DNA from: Bacillota bacterium
GTDB taxonomy: Bacteria > Bacillota > Clostridia > Lachnospirales > Anaerotignaceae
Length of the DNA: 8,317 nt
Assembly: GCA_023413275.1 (NCBI GenBank)
Contig: JAEZPX010000273.1
Coordinates: 1-8,317 of the forward strand
Direction of reading: 5' to 3'
The position numbers and the translations under genes are program-made. Below the pieces are notes generated by a model, which was not told where the DNA came from, ran no database searches, and saw nothing but the letters and a program-made list of their open reading frames with translations. Positions 1 through 6,120 of this stretch are shown piece after piece (the stretch's first letter is position 1; each line of letters starts with the position of its first letter).

Positions 1-1448
1 GTCCATATCAGCATGGCGAGGTTTTTGTTACCGAGGATGGCGGAGAAACAGACTTAGACTTAGGGCATTATGAAAGATTTATAGACGAGAATTTAAAGGT
101 TACCAACAACATTACCACAGGAAAAATTTATTGGTCTGTTTTGCAAAAGGAAAGAAAGGGAGAATATTTAGGCGCCACAGTGCAGATGATCCCCCATATT
201 ACCAATGAAATTAAGGGTCGTGTTTACGCCGCAGGAGAGGGTGCAGATGTGGTGATAACTGAAATTGGTGGTACTGTAGGTGACATGGAAAGTACACCCT
301 TTTTAGAGGCCATAAGACAAGTAGGCAGAGAATTGGGCAGAGAACACTGTCTTTATATTCATGTAACGTTGATTCCTTATCTAACCAAGGGCAAGGAAAT
401 GAAAACAAAACCAACACAGCATTCCGTTAAGGAGCTCCTTTCCATTGGAATTCAGCCTGATATTATTGTTTGTCGTACAGAGCGTCCCATCAGTCAAGAT
501 ATGAAGGATAAGTTAGCCCTATTTTGTAATGTAGATGAGGATTGTATCATTGAAAATTTGGATGCTGACAGTCTTTATGAATTGCCTTTGATGTTGCGGG
601 ATGAAGGTTTAGGAAGCATCGTATGCCGCAAGCTCAGTATGGAAGAAAAGCCCATGGAGCTTAGTGACTGGATGGAGATGCTGGAGAAAGAACGTAATCC
701 AAAGCAAGAGGTTACCATCGCTTTGGTTGGGAAGTACGTGGAATTGCATGATGCATATCTCTCCGTTGCCGAGGCACTGCACCACGGGGGCATTTATCAT
801 CAGGCAAAGGTGAAAATCAACTGGGTGGACTCTGAGGAATTAACGAAGGAAAATGCCCATGAAATTCTTGGTTCTTCACAGGGGATTTTGGTTCCCGGAG
901 GATTTGGTAATAGAGGCCTCCTGGGCAAAATGGAAGCAATTCGTTATGCAAGGGAGAAGGATATCCCTTTCTTTGGGATTTGCTTGGGAATGCAGTGCGC
1001 AGTGATTGAGTTTGCAAGAAATGTTTTGGGATGGAAGTCTGCCGATTCCACAGAGGTAGATGAAAAGACGGAATACCCTGTGATTCATTGGATGCCTGAC
1101 CAAAAGGATATTAAAAATTTAGGTGGTACTATGCGTTTGGGGGCTTATGAATGCCAGATTGCGGAGAATTCCTTTGCCAGAAAGGCTTATGGTGAAGCAG
1201 TTATTTGGGAAAGACACCGTCATCGTTTTGAATTTAACAACAACTATCGGGAAGCATTGACCAATGCAGGACTTACCATTACAGGCCTGTCCCCTGACGG
1301 AAGATTGGTGGAAATGGTTGAAAACCAAAATAACCGCTGGTTTGTGGGGGTGCAGTTCCATCCTGAGTTTAAATCAAGACCCAACAGACCCCATCCGCTG
1401 TTTAGAGACTTTGTTGGCGAAGCCTTGAAAACAGAGATAGAATTGTAA
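1..1448 (+). CDS. pyrG: CTP synthase (glutamine-hydrolysing), 5'-truncated by window edge
   Basis: Cytosolic enzyme that makes CTP from UTP, ATP and glutamine, the last step of de novo pyrimidine nucleotide synthesis. The frame is open from the left edge (first whole codon at 3) and begins inside the conserved PYQHGEVFVTEDG segment, so about 53 residues, including the N-terminal P-loop, lie outside; 481 residues are visible. The amidoligase (synthase) domain carries GHYERFID, GEYLGATVQMIPHIT, EIGGTVGDMES and KTKPTQHSVKELL. A class I glutamine amidotransferase domain starts near visible residue 235 (EVTIALVGKYVEL). It shows the oxyanion-hole VPGGFGNRG, the nucleophile Cys in FFGICLGMQ (codon 981-983), LGGTMRLG, ERHRHR, and the His-Glu pair of FHPEF (His codon 1359-1361). 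No lesion is seen. The in-frame TTG at 141 is not the start, because conserved family sequence continues upstream of it. A clean family match. Confidence 0.98.
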   Translation, partial: PYQHGEVFVTEDGGETDLDLGHYERFIDENLKVTNNITTGKIYWSVLQKERKGEYLGATVQMIPHITNEIKGRVYAAGEGADVVITEIGGTVGDMESTPFLEAIRQVGRELGREHCLYIHVTLIPYLTKGKEMKTKPTQHSVKELLSIGIQPDIIVCRTERPISQDMKDKLALFCNVDEDCIIENLDADSLYELPLMLRDEGLGSIVCRKLSMEEKPMELSDWMEMLEKERNPKQEVTIALVGKYVELHDAYLSVAEALHHGGIYHQAKVKINWVDSEELTKENAHEILGSSQGILVPGGFGNRGLLGKMEAIRYAREKDIPFFGICLGMQCAVIEFARNVLGWKSADSTEVDEKTEYPVIHWMPDQKDIKNLGGTMRLGAYECQIAENSFARKAYGEAVIWERHRHRFEFNNNYREALTNAGLTITGLSPDGRLVEMVENQNNRWFVGVQFHPEFKSRPNRPHPLFRDFVGEALKTEIEL

Positions 1449-1490
1449 GAAAATCTTAAACAAAAAATAGCCGTTTTCTAAGATTTTTCT
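1449..1490 (+). terminator. weak AT-rich hairpin after pyrG, possible terminator
   Basis: AAAATCTTA (1450-1458) is perfectly complementary to TAAGATTTT (1479-1487), enclosing a 20-nt loop that can pair further (A-run 1462-1467 with TTTT 1474-1477). The arm runs into a short T tract, TTTTTCT. The stem has only two G/C pairs, so any termination is probably partial and some read-through into the next gene is likely. Confidence 0.35.
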
Positions 1491-1546
1491 GTTAGAATGA
1501 AACATGTAAGGGGGAAATACTCTATTTATAAAGGAGGAGTTCCGAA

Positions 1547-1972
1547 ATGAATTCAGAAAAAAAAGAAAAGGTATTGGTACTTGTTACCGCACAAAAGAAT
1601 GCCTTACGATTGATTGACTATGGTTTTTCCATGTCACTGGCAAACGATGGAGAGTTACATATTTTGCATGTGCAAAAGGGAAACAGTGTATTTGATGGAT
1701 TGGATACTTTAAAGCGGTTACAAGAACTGATAGATTACGGCAGCAGATTGGGTGCCTGCATCCATGTTCAGTGTGATAACGATGTGGCTGGATATGTGGG
1801 TCAATTTGTGGAAAAAGAGAAGATTACCCGTGTGATTTTAGGCGAGGGTCCTATAACAAAGCAGGAGAAGGCCCTTGGCGAGTGGGATCGCATTATTGAT
1901 ATTATCCCCGAGGAAGTTATGCTGCACGTGGTGGCAAGAGAAGAAACAAAGCTTCATCGTATGATTGTATAA
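1547..1972 (+). CDS. UspA-like universal stress domain protein (small, stand-alone)
   Basis: Predicted soluble protein of 141 residues. It opens with a strand (KVLVLVTAQKNALRLIDYG, residues 8-26), then a helix, then GELHILHVQ (about 36-44). This is the first beta-alpha-beta of the UspA/nucleotide-binding alpha-beta fold, and it resembles the USP-like domain of KdpD sensor kinases more than classical UspA. A later strand, ITRVILGEG, sits where UspA proteins have the G-2x-G-9x-G(S/T) ATP loop, but I see only a partial version, so ATP binding is doubtful. The start is set by a strong AAAGGAGG (1530-1537) nine bases before the ATG. It lies 98 bp behind pyrG with a weak hairpin between, and a strong terminator follows directly. 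The fold call is reasonable. The role is not visible from sequence and a general stress function should not be assumed. Confidence 0.72.
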   Translation: MNSEKKEKVLVLVTAQKNALRLIDYGFSMSLANDGELHILHVQKGNSVFDGLDTLKRLQELIDYGSRLGACIHVQCDNDVAGYVGQFVEKEKITRVILGEGPITKQEKALGEWDRIIDIIPEEVMLHVVAREETKLHRMIV

Positions 1973-1973
1973 G

Positions 1974-2003
1974 AAAGGGAGCCGAAAATCGGCTCTCTTT
2001 TTT
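1974..2003 (+). terminator. strong intrinsic terminator after the UspA-like gene
   Basis: A perfect 7-bp stem GAGCCGA (1979-1985)/TCGGCTC (1989-1995) has a 3-nt AAA loop. It extends through a G-T wobble and further pairs to 1974/2000 and ends in a run of T (1998-2003). It begins two bases after the stop codon and separates pyrG/usp transcripts from the next cluster. Confidence 0.93.
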
Positions 2004-2033
2004 ACGGATTATTCAGGTAATTTTGATTTTTTG

Positions 2034-2062
2034 TTGCAATCGGACAAGAATTATATTATCAT
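2034..2062 (+). promoter_or_regulatory. candidate sigma-A promoter for the SEC-C/sua5/rpiB/upp cluster
   Basis: TTGCAA (2034-2039) and TATCAT (2057-2062) are spaced 17 bp apart, in an AT-rich spacer just after a strong terminator. The -35 has two departures from consensus and the -10 has one. It would give a 5' leader of about 110 bases. A 7-bp inverted repeat, TTGCAAT (2034-2040)/ATTGCAA (2061-2067), brackets the element. Another -35/-10-like pair at 2133/2155 is too close to the ribosome binding site to be useful. Prediction only. Confidence 0.45.
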
Positions 2063-2180
2063 TGCAAAGAGTGGAGAAATCTGTAACAAAATAGTTTTCA
2101 TTGGTTGATAAAAACAGCATGTGAATTGTTTTTTGCAACATTTCTCGATAAAGATATAGAATTAAAGGAGAGAGAAAAAA

Positions 2181-2681
2181 ATGAGTTTATATGAAAGCTG
2201 GATGGAAAAGGCATTTTCTCAAGAGGGCAGAAGTGTGGATGCGGTTTGGGATAGTTATTTGCCAAAAGAACAGCGTATTTATGAATATATTATCGGTGAA
2301 AAGGTAAAATCCTTAGAGGGAACCGTTGCAGAATTGGCAGTTCGTTTCAATATGAATGCAGAAGAAGTTGTTGCTTTTGTGGATGGTATTAACGAAGCCT
2401 TGCCAGAGAAATATGAAATGGAAGATTTAAAAGAAGACACAAAGATTTCTTTGCAGATTAATTTTGAAAAGCTTTACAAGAAAATGGTTGAATATAAGGC
2501 AGAGCATCTTTATAATCTGCCACAGTGGAATGGAATTTTTGATATTGAAACACGTAAGAGAATGATGTTGGAACAGAAAAATTCTCGTACAGTAATCAAA
2601 GGAGAAAAAATCGGACGCAACGATCCTTGCCCTTGTGGAAGCGGCAAAAAATACAAAAAATGCTGTGGAGCAAACCAATAA
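2181..2681 (+). CDS. SEC-C zinc-binding motif protein of unknown function
   Basis: Predicted soluble protein of 166 residues. Residues about 145-163 form a SEC-C motif (GRNDPCPCGSGKKYKKCC) with Cys150, Cys152, Cys161 and Cys162. This is the CxC-x8-CC zinc knuckle known from the C-terminus of SecA and from many small bacterial proteins. The preceding ~140 residues are not SecA-like. They are mostly helical and charged, and residues 44-73 (EGTVAELAVRFNMNAEEVVAF region) look like a small helix-turn-helix or winged-helix unit, which is my inference. The start is supported by AAAGGAGAG (about 2164-2172) before the ATG. It is first in its cluster, and its stop lies two bases before the sua5 ATG, so the two are probably translationally coupled. 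Family membership is firm; function is unknown. It could be a zinc-dependent protein or nucleic-acid binding adaptor. Confidence 0.85.
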   Translation: MSLYESWMEKAFSQEGRSVDAVWDSYLPKEQRIYEYIIGEKVKSLEGTVAELAVRFNMNAEEVVAFVDGINEALPEKYEMEDLKEDTKISLQINFEKLYKKMVEYKAEHLYNLPQWNGIFDIETRKRMMLEQKNSRTVIKGEKIGRNDPCPCGSGKKYKKCCGANQ

Positions 2682-2683
2682 AA

Positions 2684-3739
2684 ATGGAAACAAGACTGAT
2701 TAAGATCAGCACAGAAAACCCAGAAGCTGACCTTGTTGAGGAAGCCGCCCGTGTTTTGCGAGAAGGCGGACTTGTGGCCTTTCCAACAGAAACGGTTTAT
2801 GGCTTAGGGGGAAATGGGCTGGATAGCGAGGCTTGTAAAAAAATATATTTTGCCAAGGGGCGTCCATCGGACAACCCCTTGATTTTGCATATTTCCCAAA
2901 TCAGTGAGTTGCGTCCCATTGTGCGGGAAATTCCCCCAAAGGCGCAAAAGCTGATGGATGCATTTTGGCCTGGCCCTCTTACCATGATTTTTCCAAAATC
3001 CGATATTGTCCCTTTGACCACTACAGGGGGCTTGGATACGGTTGCAGTACGCTTCCCATCCCACCCTGTGGCCATCGCAATCATTCGTGCTTCAGGCTTG
3101 CCTATTGCAGGGCCTAGTGCAAATTCCTCAGGGAAACCCAGTCCTACAAGGGCGTCTCATGTGGCCTTTGATTTATCCGGTAAAATTAATATGATTGTTG
3201 ACGGCGGTGCGGCTGAATGGGGACTAGAGTCTACCATTGTTGATGTATCGGGAGAGATTCCCGTTATTTTACGTCCCGGCGCCATAACCAAGGAAATGAT
3301 GGAGGCTGTGGTGGATGAGATTCTCATTGACCCGGCCATTTTGTCAAAGCCTTCTGATGATTTGCGCCCGAAAGCCCCAGGGATGAAGTATACACACTAT
3401 TCCCCGGCGGCAAAGGTGACCTTAGTAAAAGGGGATGCAAATGCTGTGATAAGCAAGATTAACCAGCTTTGTGCCTCTGATGGTGCAAAGGGCAAAAAGA
3501 CAGGGGTTATGGCAACGGAGGAAACAAAGGAATTCTATCAGGCGGATGTGGTGCTTTCTCTTGGAAAGAGGGAAAGTCCCGAGGAAATTGGTGCAAACCT
3601 ATTTAAGATTTTACGAAAATTTGATTTTCTTGGAGTGGAAATGGTTTATTCCGAAGTATTTCCTGAAATTGGAGAAGGCTTAGCCATAATGAATCGCTTG
3701 AATAAAGCGGCAGGCTATAGCCGTATTGATGCAGAATAA
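2684..3739 (+). CDS. sua5: L-threonylcarbamoyladenylate synthase, Sua5 type (YrdC plus Sua5 domains)
   Basis: Cytosolic enzyme that uses threonine, bicarbonate and ATP to make threonylcarbamoyl-AMP, the activated intermediate for t6A37 on ANN-decoding tRNAs; TsaD/TsaB/TsaE would complete transfer. Its length of 351 residues matches the long two-domain Sua5 form (B. subtilis YwlC type), not short TsaC. The YrdC domain spans about 10-205: AFPTETVYGLG (32-42), the KGRPSDNPL ligand loop (58-66), WPGPLTMIF (95-103), VAVRF (120-124), AGPSANSSGKPSPT (142-155) and LESTIVD (181-187). The Sua5 linker motif PGMKYTHYSPAA is at 232-243, and the C-terminal Sua5 domain runs to about 345. ATG 2684 is chosen because homology begins there; a GGAG at 2667-2670 lies inside the upstream SEC-C gene and only two bases separate the genes. 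An in-frame TTG at 2627 would add SEC-C-overlapping residues and is unlikely. Confidence 0.95.
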   Translation: METRLIKISTENPEADLVEEAARVLREGGLVAFPTETVYGLGGNGLDSEACKKIYFAKGRPSDNPLILHISQISELRPIVREIPPKAQKLMDAFWPGPLTMIFPKSDIVPLTTTGGLDTVAVRFPSHPVAIAIIRASGLPIAGPSANSSGKPSPTRASHVAFDLSGKINMIVDGGAAEWGLESTIVDVSGEIPVILRPGAITKEMMEAVVDEILIDPAILSKPSDDLRPKAPGMKYTHYSPAAKVTLVKGDANAVISKINQLCASDGAKGKKTGVMATEETKEFYQADVVLSLGKRESPEEIGANLFKILRKFDFLGVEMVYSEVFPEIGEGLAIMNRLNKAAGYSRIDAE

Positions 3740-3758
3740 AAGATAAGGAGTGAGCAGG

Positions 3759-4187
3759 ATGTTAGCATTAGGTTGTGACCATGGCGGATTTCCGCTAATG
3801 GCAGAGGTAATCAAATATTTGGATGATAACAAAATTCCTTATAAAAACTTTGGGACTTTTTCTGAGGAGTCCGTTGATTATCCTGAGTTTGGCAAGCTGG
3901 TAGCCCATGCCGTTGCAGATGGAGAATGCGAACAGGGCATTTTAATCTGTGGAACAGGAATTGGTATTTCCATTGCCGCAAACAAAGTAAAGGGAATTCG
4001 TGCTGCTCTTTGTGGTGATGTTTTTTCCGCAAAAGCAACAAGAGAGCATAATGATGCCAATATTCTTGCTATGGGCGCTCGCGTTACTGGCGCGGGTCTT
4101 GCTTTGGAAATAGTAAAGGCTTTTTTGGAAACGCCTTTTTCCAATGATGAACGTCATATAAGAAGAATTAAACAAATTGAAGACTGA
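3759..4187 (+). CDS. rpiB: ribose-5-phosphate isomerase B (RpiB/LacA/LacB family)
   Basis: Interconverts ribose-5-phosphate and ribulose-5-phosphate in the non-oxidative pentose phosphate pathway, supplying PRPP for nucleotide synthesis. It has 142 residues, close to the family's usual ~145-150. Visible family residues are Asp7-His8 in GCDHGG, the catalytic Cys64 and Thr66 in CGTGIGISIAANK, and His97 in TREHNDANILAMGAR. The presence of Cys at the base position favours RpiB over LacA/LacB-like paralogues. An AAGGAG at 3745-3750, eight bases before ATG 3759, sets the start. The in-frame GTG at 3750 overlaps that AAGGAG and is rejected. The gene starts 19 bases after sua5 and ends 28 bases before upp. 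Sua5-rpiB-upp clustering recalls the B. subtilis ywlC-ywlF-upp region, which supports the call. Confidence 0.96.
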   Translation: MLALGCDHGGFPLMAEVIKYLDDNKIPYKNFGTFSEESVDYPEFGKLVAHAVADGECEQGILICGTGIGISIAANKVKGIRAALCGDVFSAKATREHNDANILAMGARVTGAGLALEIVKAFLETPFSNDERHIRRIKQIED

Positions 4188-4215
4188 AGAGACTGACAAG
4201 AAAGAAGGAACGAAA

Positions 4216-4842
4216 ATGAGTAAACTGTTCGTATCTGAACACCCTATGATTCAAAGCAAAATGGCGATGCTGAGAAACAAAGAAACCGGTTCAAAGGAAT
4301 TTCGTGAAATTATCGGAGAGGTTGCAATGCTTTTATGCTACGAAGCCACAAGAGATTTGCCTTTGGCAGATATTGAAGTGGAAACACCCGTGGCTATGGC
4401 ACAATGCCGTGTGATTGATGCAAAGTTGGCAATCGTACCCATTTTGAGAGCGGGCATCGGTATGACAGACGGGCTTATCAATTTAATGCCTACTGCGAAA
4501 ATCGGTCACATTGGTTTGTATCGTGACCCTGAAACTTTAAACCCTGTGGAATATTATTGCAAGCTTCCCAGCGATGTTGAAGAAAGAATCGTATTCTTGA
4601 CTGACCCTATGCTGGCAACTGGCGGTACTGCAGAGGCGGCAATTGGATTTTTAAAGGATAAAGGTGTTAAAAATATCATCATGCTTTGTATTTTAGCTGC
4701 TCCCGATGGTGTTAAGAAAATTCAGGAAGCTCACCCTGATGTTGATATTTATGCAGCGGCATATGACGGCATGCTAAATGACCATGGGTATATCGTTCCT
4801 GGCTTAGGTGATGCAGGCGACAGAATCTTCGGAACAAAATAA
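4216..4842 (+). CDS. upp: uracil phosphoribosyltransferase
   Basis: Cytosolic salvage enzyme that joins uracil and PRPP to give UMP and pyrophosphate. Its 208 residues are the standard UPRT length. Diagnostic segments are HPMIQSKMAMLRNKET (9-24), VPILRAGIGM (74-83), the PRPP-binding loop DPMLATGGT (130-138) and the C-terminal uracil-recognition segment YIVPGLGDAGDRIFG (192-206). AAGAAGGA (4202-4209) lies six bases before ATG 4216, where family homology begins. The in-frame TTG at 4177 overlaps the end of rpiB and would add a charged non-homologous tail, so it is not used. Co-transcription with rpiB is likely. Upp with PyrG upstream forms a pyrimidine theme, UMP salvage and UTP to CTP, although a terminator lies between the two genes. 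Confidence 0.97.
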   Translation: MSKLFVSEHPMIQSKMAMLRNKETGSKEFREIIGEVAMLLCYEATRDLPLADIEVETPVAMAQCRVIDAKLAIVPILRAGIGMTDGLINLMPTAKIGHIGLYRDPETLNPVEYYCKLPSDVEERIVFLTDPMLATGGTAEAAIGFLKDKGVKNIIMLCILAAPDGVKKIQEAHPDVDIYAAAYDGMLNDHGYIVPGLGDAGDRIFGTK

Positions 4843-4854
4843 TTGAAAAAGTAA

Positions 4855-4968
4855 GGGGATTTTCATATGCTTCCATCTTTTTTTAGAGGTGGAGGCTGCT
4901 TGGCAGATTGCGGCATGATAATCCCCATTTTCCTGTATAGGGAGTTTCTCCCCACTGTTAGGAGAGGA
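4855..4968 (+). promoter_or_regulatory. structured leader upstream of the TagO/WecA gene, possible translational switch
   Basis: Several complementary segments crowd the 133-bp spacer. GGGGATT (4855-4861) pairs with AATCCCC (4920-4926). GCTTCCA (4869-4875) pairs with TGGAGGC (4890-4896) with one G-T wobble. GGGAG (4940-4944) pairs with CTCCC (4948-4952) around a TTT loop. The last pairing competes with TCTCC (4947-4951) pairing to GGAGA (4961-4965), which is part of the downstream gene's ribosome binding site. GGGG at 4855-4858 could also pair with CCCC at 4950-4953. No T-tract follows any stem, so transcription termination is not indicated. I match it to no known riboswitch class. The regulatory role is inference. 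Confidence 0.35.
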
Positions 4969-4986
4969 TTTTTAAATGCAACATAA
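4867..4986 (+). CDS. possible 39-residue leader ORF overlapping the TagO/WecA start
   Basis: An ATG at 4867 follows AAGGGGA (4853-4859) by about seven bases. It opens a 39-codon frame whose product starts MLPSFFRGGGCLADCG and whose stop (TAA 4984-4986) falls eight bases past the start codon of the downstream gene, in a different frame. I recognise no family, signal peptide or repeated regulatory codon run. Its ribosomes would cross the hairpins described for this spacer and the downstream ribosome binding site, so it could couple translation. A frame this short can easily occur by chance. Confidence 0.2.
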   Translation: MLPSFFRGGGCLADCGMIIPIFLYREFLPTVRRGFLNAT

Positions 4987-6013
4987 TTGGATATTATATA
5001 TAGCGGCTTTTGCCAGTGCCTTTGCGATTACATTGGTTGCAACCCCTTTTGCAAAATGGATATCCATAAAATGCGGTGCCATTGATTATCCAAAGGACAG
5101 AGGCGTTCATAAAAAACCCATGCCCAGAATGGGTGGTGTTGCCATTGTATTGGGCTTTACCGTTACTGTTTTAATGGTTTTCTTTTTTGACAGAGGTATG
5201 AGTACCAAACAGTTTGTTGGTTTTTTGAGCGGAGCACTGTTGATTGCAGCCCTAGGCGTTTTGGATGATATGAAGAATCTCCCGGCAAAACTAAAATTCT
5301 GTGTGCAGATTGTGGCGGCACTGATTGTCATTTTTTCCGGAATACAAATCAATGTGGTGCTTTGGCCTGTAACTGCGGCTTTGCAGAAGTTCAGCATTCC
5401 CATTACTTTGGTTTGGATTGTTGGGGTAACCAATGCGGTGAATTTGATTGACGGTTTAGATGGTTTGGCGGCAGGGGTCTCCTCTATCGCAGCATTAAGC
5501 CTCATGGTACTGTGTATTATGACAGGTAGTAATACTGCGGTGGTTTTAACTGCTGCCTTGGCAGGTGCTTGTCTAGGATTTTTGCCCAGAAACTTTAATC
5601 CTGCAGAAATTTTCATGGGGGATACGGGTTCTACATTCCTTGGGTTTGTTTTATCTGTAACCAGTATTCTTGGTGTGTTTAAAGGGTATGCTCTTTTGGC
5701 AGTAAGTGTCAGCGTTTTATGCCTTGGGCTACCAGTATTTGATACAATTTTTGCTATGTTGCGCAGAATGGCGAAACACCAGTCCATTATGCAGCCTGAT
5801 CGAGGGCATTTGCACCATCGTCTCATTGATCGAGGATTTTCTCAAAAACAGGCGGTGTTGATTTTATATGCTATCAGCTTTTGTTTAGGATGTTTGGCAA
5901 TTTTTATTTCTTTTAAAGATTCCAGAATTATTGTGGTGGTATTGCTCACTGTAATTTTGTTAAGCTTTATTATTTATTATTTTAATGTTCATGTAAAACA
6001 TAAGAGTAAATAA
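4976..6013 (+). CDS. tagO: undecaprenyl-phosphate N-acetylglucosamine-1-phosphate transferase (TagO/WecA, MraY family)
   Basis: Integral membrane enzyme that moves sugar-1-phosphate, probably GlcNAc-1-P from UDP-GlcNAc, onto undecaprenyl phosphate, the first step of wall teichoic acid or related glycan synthesis. It has 345 residues with about ten hydrophobic segments spread over the whole length. Catalytic and family motifs are DRGVHKKPMPRMGG (41-54), the metal-binding LDD (Asp97-Asp98), NAVNLIDGLDGLAAG (153-167), FMGDTGS (213-219) and the cytosolic PDRGHLHHRLIDRG loop (274-287). The HLHHRL form points to the WecA/TagO branch rather than MraY, and the muramoyl-pentapeptide features of MraY are not seen. 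AGGAGAGGA (4960-4968) precedes ATG 4976. The gene lies 133 bp behind upp, with no terminator seen between, and is closed by its own terminator. The exact acceptor glycan cannot be told from the window. Confidence 0.93.
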   Translation: MQHNWILYIAAFASAFAITLVATPFAKWISIKCGAIDYPKDRGVHKKPMPRMGGVAIVLGFTVTVLMVFFFDRGMSTKQFVGFLSGALLIAALGVLDDMKNLPAKLKFCVQIVAALIVIFSGIQINVVLWPVTAALQKFSIPITLVWIVGVTNAVNLIDGLDGLAAGVSSIAALSLMVLCIMTGSNTAVVLTAALAGACLGFLPRNFNPAEIFMGDTGSTFLGFVLSVTSILGVFKGYALLAVSVSVLCLGLPVFDTIFAMLRRMAKHQSIMQPDRGHLHHRLIDRGFSQKQAVLILYAISFCLGCLAIFISFKDSRIIVVVLLTVILLSFIIYYFNVHVKHKSK

Positions 6014-6059
6014 AAAAAGGCTGTCCATAGACGCATATTGTCGATGGCAGTCTTTTCTT
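6014..6059 (+). terminator. intrinsic terminator after tagO
   Basis: The arms are 6019-6032 and 6040-6052: GGCTG/CAGTC with one wobble, CCAT/ATGG and GAC/GTC, with a one-base bulge and one A-G mismatch. The loop is 7 nt, an A tract precedes the stem and TTTTCTT follows it (6053-6059). It begins directly after the tagO stop and separates it from the replication genes. Confidence 0.88.
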
Positions 6060-6072
6060 AACCTTTAAGTTA

Positions 6073-6081
6073 TGATATACT
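6073..6081 (+). promoter_or_regulatory. extended -10 promoter for the dnaD-like/helicase loader operon
   Basis: TGATATACT (6073-6081) is an extended -10: TG, one base, then TATACT, which has one mismatch to TATAAT. The -35 position 17 bp upstream is TTTTCT (6053-6058), a poor match that lies in the T tail of the previous terminator. The extended -10 would compensate. The expected transcript starts about 30 bases before the ATG at 6121, just after a strong terminator, which makes the placement sensible. Confidence 0.6.
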
Positions 6082-6120
6082 AAAAGGTACGAAAATATCA
6101 GGATGTAGAGGAGGCCGCGT

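Noticed and set aside
2627..2683. Upstream TTG start for sua5, overlapping the SEC-C gene
   Set aside because: It would translate the SEC-C motif DNA in another frame; Sua5 homology begins at ATG 2684.
4177..4215. Upstream TTG start for upp
   Set aside because: The added residues are charged and non-homologous, while ATG 4216 has a good ribosome binding site and yields the standard 208-residue enzyme.
5107..5826. A 239-codon open frame on the minus strand inside tagO
   Set aside because: It lies wholly antisense to a gene with intact MraY-family catalytic motifs, shows no recognisable motif, and is explained by the codon bias of the membrane protein opposite.
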